Part shown: piece by piece, positions 6,641 to 7,507 of the stretch | Numbering within the stretch: the stretch's first letter is position 1 | Layout: each line of letters starts with the position of its first letter | DNA from: Deltaproteobacteria bacterium | GTDB lineage: Bacteria > Desulfobacterota > Deferrisomatia > Deferrisomatales > Deferrisomataceae | NCBI GenBank assembly: GCA_013152215.1 | Contig: JAADGT010000249.1 | Coordinates: 1 to 7,507, forward strand | Direction of reading: 5' to 3' | DNA length: 7,507 nt | Made by a program: the position numbers and the translations under genes | The notes under the pieces: generated by a model | What the model saw: only the letters and a program-made list of their open reading frames with translations | What the model was told of the DNA's origin: nothing | The model's database searches: none

Positions 6641-6662
6641 CTCGGTCTGGGGCCTTCGGCCC
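6641..6662 (-). repeat. GRCCGAA-type heptamer array with 5-bp hairpin
   Basis: On the minus strand 6661-6641 reads as three heptamers: GGCCGAA, GGCCCCA and GACCGAG. It is the same family as 403-383 in front of the DHH gene. The first part also folds as GGGCC/GGCCC with a 3-base loop (6650-6662). It lies about 20-40 bases upstream of the operon's first start codon, so it is probably in the mRNA leader. Function unknown. Confidence 0.5.
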
Positions 6663-6663
6663 G

Positions 6664-6719
6664 CTGGGCGGCTGGGCTGCCAGGCTGCCAGGCTGCCAGG
6701 CGTCTAGGCGGCTGGGCGG
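6664..6719 (+). repeat. Octamer tandem array, 7 units, consensus CYRGGCKG
   Basis: Seven consecutive 8-base units start at 6664, 6672, 6680, 6688, 6696, 6704 and 6712 with no slip in register. Units 3 and 4 are identical (CCAGGCTG), and the first and last are both CTGGGCGG, so the array is roughly symmetrical. It lies in the region from which the five-gene operon must be transcribed and belongs to the same family as 338-369. Confidence 0.85.
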
Positions 6720-6778
6720 CTCTGCAACCGCGCCAAAACCTCGGGGGGCATGGGGTCTGCCTCAGAGCCGCGCGCGGC
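6716..6778. repeat. 9-base inverted repeat and overlapping 12-base palindrome
   Basis: GCGGCTCTG (6716-6724) and CAGAGCCGC (6763-6771) are perfect complements separated by 38 bases. The right arm runs into GCCGCGCGCGGC (6767-6778), a perfect 12-base palindrome. The 38-base interior includes AAAACC and a run of six G. The two structures compete for the same bases. Possible operator or mobile-element edge; no known binding site was recognised. Confidence 0.4.
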
Positions 6779-6781
6779 CGT

Positions 6782-6902
6782 TTCAGGGGTCAGAATTCAG
6801 AGGACAGTGGACAGGAAAAACCTTCCACGTTGTAAAGCTCCACACCGTTTTTGGACGCTACCCGAACTTCTGCCTTCTGACCTCTGGCCCCTGACACCTG
6901 AA
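6782..6902. repeat. Two inverted 5-unit heptamer arrays flanking a 51-base core
   Basis: The left arm 6782-6816 holds five 7-base units on the + strand (TTCAGGG, GTCAGAA and so on, consensus KNCAGRR). The right arm 6868-6902 holds five units on the minus strand (TTCAGGT, GTCAGGG and so on). Every unit keeps CAG at positions 3-5. Compared unit for unit the arms agree at 25 of 35 positions, so a transcript could fold into an imperfect long hairpin. The core 6817-6867 is more AT-rich than its surroundings. AAAAAC (6816-6821, beginning at the last base of the left arm) and GTTTTT (6847-6852) form an inner inverted repeat. There is no ORF in it. Probably a dispersed intergenic element. Confidence 0.7.
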
Positions 6903-6915
6903 TCGCAGGCCCCAT

Positions 6916-6934
6916 GCCCTCACCCGTTGAGGGC
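6916..6934. repeat. Perfect 7-bp hairpin between the peptidase gene and the heptamer element
   Basis: GCCCTCA (6916-6922) and TGAGGGC (6928-6934) form a perfect stem with a 5-base loop, CCCGT on the + strand. No T-run follows on the minus strand, so it is not a standard terminator. It may stabilise the peptidase mRNA end or assist Rho-dependent termination. Confidence 0.4.
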
Positions 6935-6950
6935 TGACGCGAGAAGTTGT

Positions 6951-6980
6951 GGAGCCCGGGCAAGCTCCGGCCCGGGCCGG
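6951..6980 (-). terminator. GC-rich dyads just after the peptidase stop (possible terminator)
   Basis: A perfect 14-base palindrome, CCGGCCCGGGCCGG (6967-6980), begins 1 base after the stop codon, and a second stem pairs GGAGC (6951-6955) with GCTCC (6964-6968). The two stems overlap by two bases, so only one may form at a time. The position suits termination but there is no U-tract, so the call is tentative. Confidence 0.3.
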
Positions 6981-6981
6981 T

Positions 6982-7507
6982 TCAGATCTCCACGACCCCC
7001 AGCTCCCTCGGGGAGAGGGTGATCCGCTCCACCCCGGTCGCCGTGACCCGGAAGGTGTCCTCGACCCCCACGGCGCCCATCCCGGGGATCACGAACTTGG
7101 GTTCCAGCGCAAACACCATACCCTCCTCCAGGGGAACCCGGAACCCCCGGGCCAGGAACGGGGGCTCGTCCACCTCCAGCCCGATGCCGTGTCCCACGAA
7201 GCTCACCGGGTTGCGGTGGCCCAGGAAGGTGCCGGCGAACGGCGTGGCCTCGGCCGCCCGCCGGGCCACCCGGTACAGCTCGTCGCCCGTCGCGCCGGGC
7301 CGGGCCGCCTCGATCACGGCGTCCTGCACGGCGCAGGCGGCCTCGAACGCCTCGACCACCTGCTGCGGGGGTCGGCCCAGGCAGAAGATGCGGGTCTGGT
7401 CGCACAGGTACCCCTGGTGGTTGCCCACCAGGTCCACGGTCACCGGCTCGCCGGGACCGATCGCGCGGGTGCTGGGCCCCTGGGCCAGGGCCGGGCCCAG
7501 CCCGGCC
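6982..7507 (-). CDS. M24 family metallopeptidase (Xaa-Pro aminopeptidase/dipeptidase-like), C-terminal part
   Basis: The last 174 residues of a pita-bread-fold peptidase; the gene enters from the right edge and ends at TGA 6982-6984. All five dinuclear-metal ligands are visible in order (numbering from the first visible codon): D25 in VTVDLVG, D36 in CDQTR, H106 in GHGIGLEVDEPP, E135 in ALEPKF and E149 in VEDTF. These enzymes cleave the bond before proline in peptides in the cytoplasm and usually have an N-terminal creatinase-like domain, here outside the window. The frame continues open to the edge with GPGEPVTVDL, so a GTG at 7443 inside the catalytic core is not the true start. Family members include PepP and PepQ and related peptidases; I cannot choose among them without the N-terminus. 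It lies upstream of the sensory operon on the same strand but is separated by 361 repeat-filled bases, so it is probably a separate unit. Confidence 0.92.
   Translation of the reverse strand, partial: AGLGPALAQGPSTRAIGPGEPVTVDLVGNHQGYLCDQTRIFCLGRPPQQVVEAFEAACAVQDAVIEAARPGATGDELYRVARRAAEATPFAGTFLGHRNPVSFVGHGIGLEVDEPPFLARGFRVPLEEGMVFALEPKFVIPGMGAVGVEDTFRVTATGVERITLSPRELGVVEI

Noticed and set aside
6680..6703. Sigma-54 promoter within the octamers (TGGCAGC repeats on the minus strand)
   Set aside because: GG and GC spacing can be matched, but the TTGC of the -12 element is missing and the match is a by-product of the repeat unit.
5211..6707. A 498-codon plus-strand open frame opposite the symporter-kinase
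   Set aside because: Its translation is rich in His, Gln, Gly and Pro, has no domain pattern, and is the expected antisense shadow of a GC-rich membrane protein gene.
6815..6837. TTTACA-like -35 box on the minus strand in the heptamer core
   Set aside because: No acceptable -10 hexamer lies 16-18 bases downstream.
338..6902. CRISPR array or direct-repeat defence locus
   Set aside because: Repeats are 7-8 bases and contiguous, with no spacers, and no cas or other defence gene is present.
6837..6955. 8-base inverted repeat GCTCCACA/TGTGGAGC
   Set aside because: The arms are about 100 bases apart and fall in unrelated structures; chance is sufficient.

Overview
The window is very GC-rich (roughly 70% by eye), with GTG and TTG starts and strong purine-rich ribosome binding sites. 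The gene content points to a bacterium of the former Deltaproteobacteria (Desulfuromonadota or a related high-GC lineage): a CbrA-like symporter-kinase, a DHH-type protein resembling the N-terminus of A-adding tRNA nucleotidyltransferases, and a XerD-type recombinase. This placement is inferred from protein resemblance only. All seven genes lie on the minus strand, so transcription runs from right to left.

From right to left: (a) 7507-6982 is the C-terminal part of an M24 metallopeptidase with all five metal ligands, cut by the window edge. (b) 6981-6621 is a 361-base intergenic stretch built from short-period repeats: GC-rich dyads behind the peptidase stop, two inverted 5-unit heptamer arrays around a 51-base core, palindromes, a 7-unit octamer array and a short GRCCGAA-type heptamer array just before the next ribosome binding site. 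(c) 6620-703 is a tightly packed five-gene operon: a 78-residue two-helix membrane protein, a 1089-residue Na+/solute symporter fused to a GAF-containing histidine kinase (CbrA-like), a single-domain response regulator, a soluble receiver-histidine kinase, and the site-specific recombinase XerD. Junctions are 0 bases, 1 base, a 4-base overlap and 14 bases. A Rho-independent terminator (672-696) closes the operon. (d) 671-314 is a leader or intergenic stretch with no convincing gene, but it carries a second copy of the same octamer and GRCCGAA repeat families. (e) 313-1 is the start of a DHH-domain protein, cut by the window edge.

The operon reads as a nutrient-sensing phosphorelay. The symporter-kinase probably senses or transports a solute at the membrane and signals through the small receiver and/or the receiver of the soluble kinase. 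No DNA-binding output regulator is present in the window, and the fifth gene is a chromosome-dimer-resolution recombinase, so the output lies elsewhere or is protein-protein.

The least explained content is the intergenic DNA. Three short tandem-repeat families with strict 7- or 8-base periods are present, two of them at both ends of the operon. They look like dispersed elements comparable in style to the STRR repeats of cyanobacteria. I see no CRISPR array, tRNA, rRNA, transposase or phage gene.
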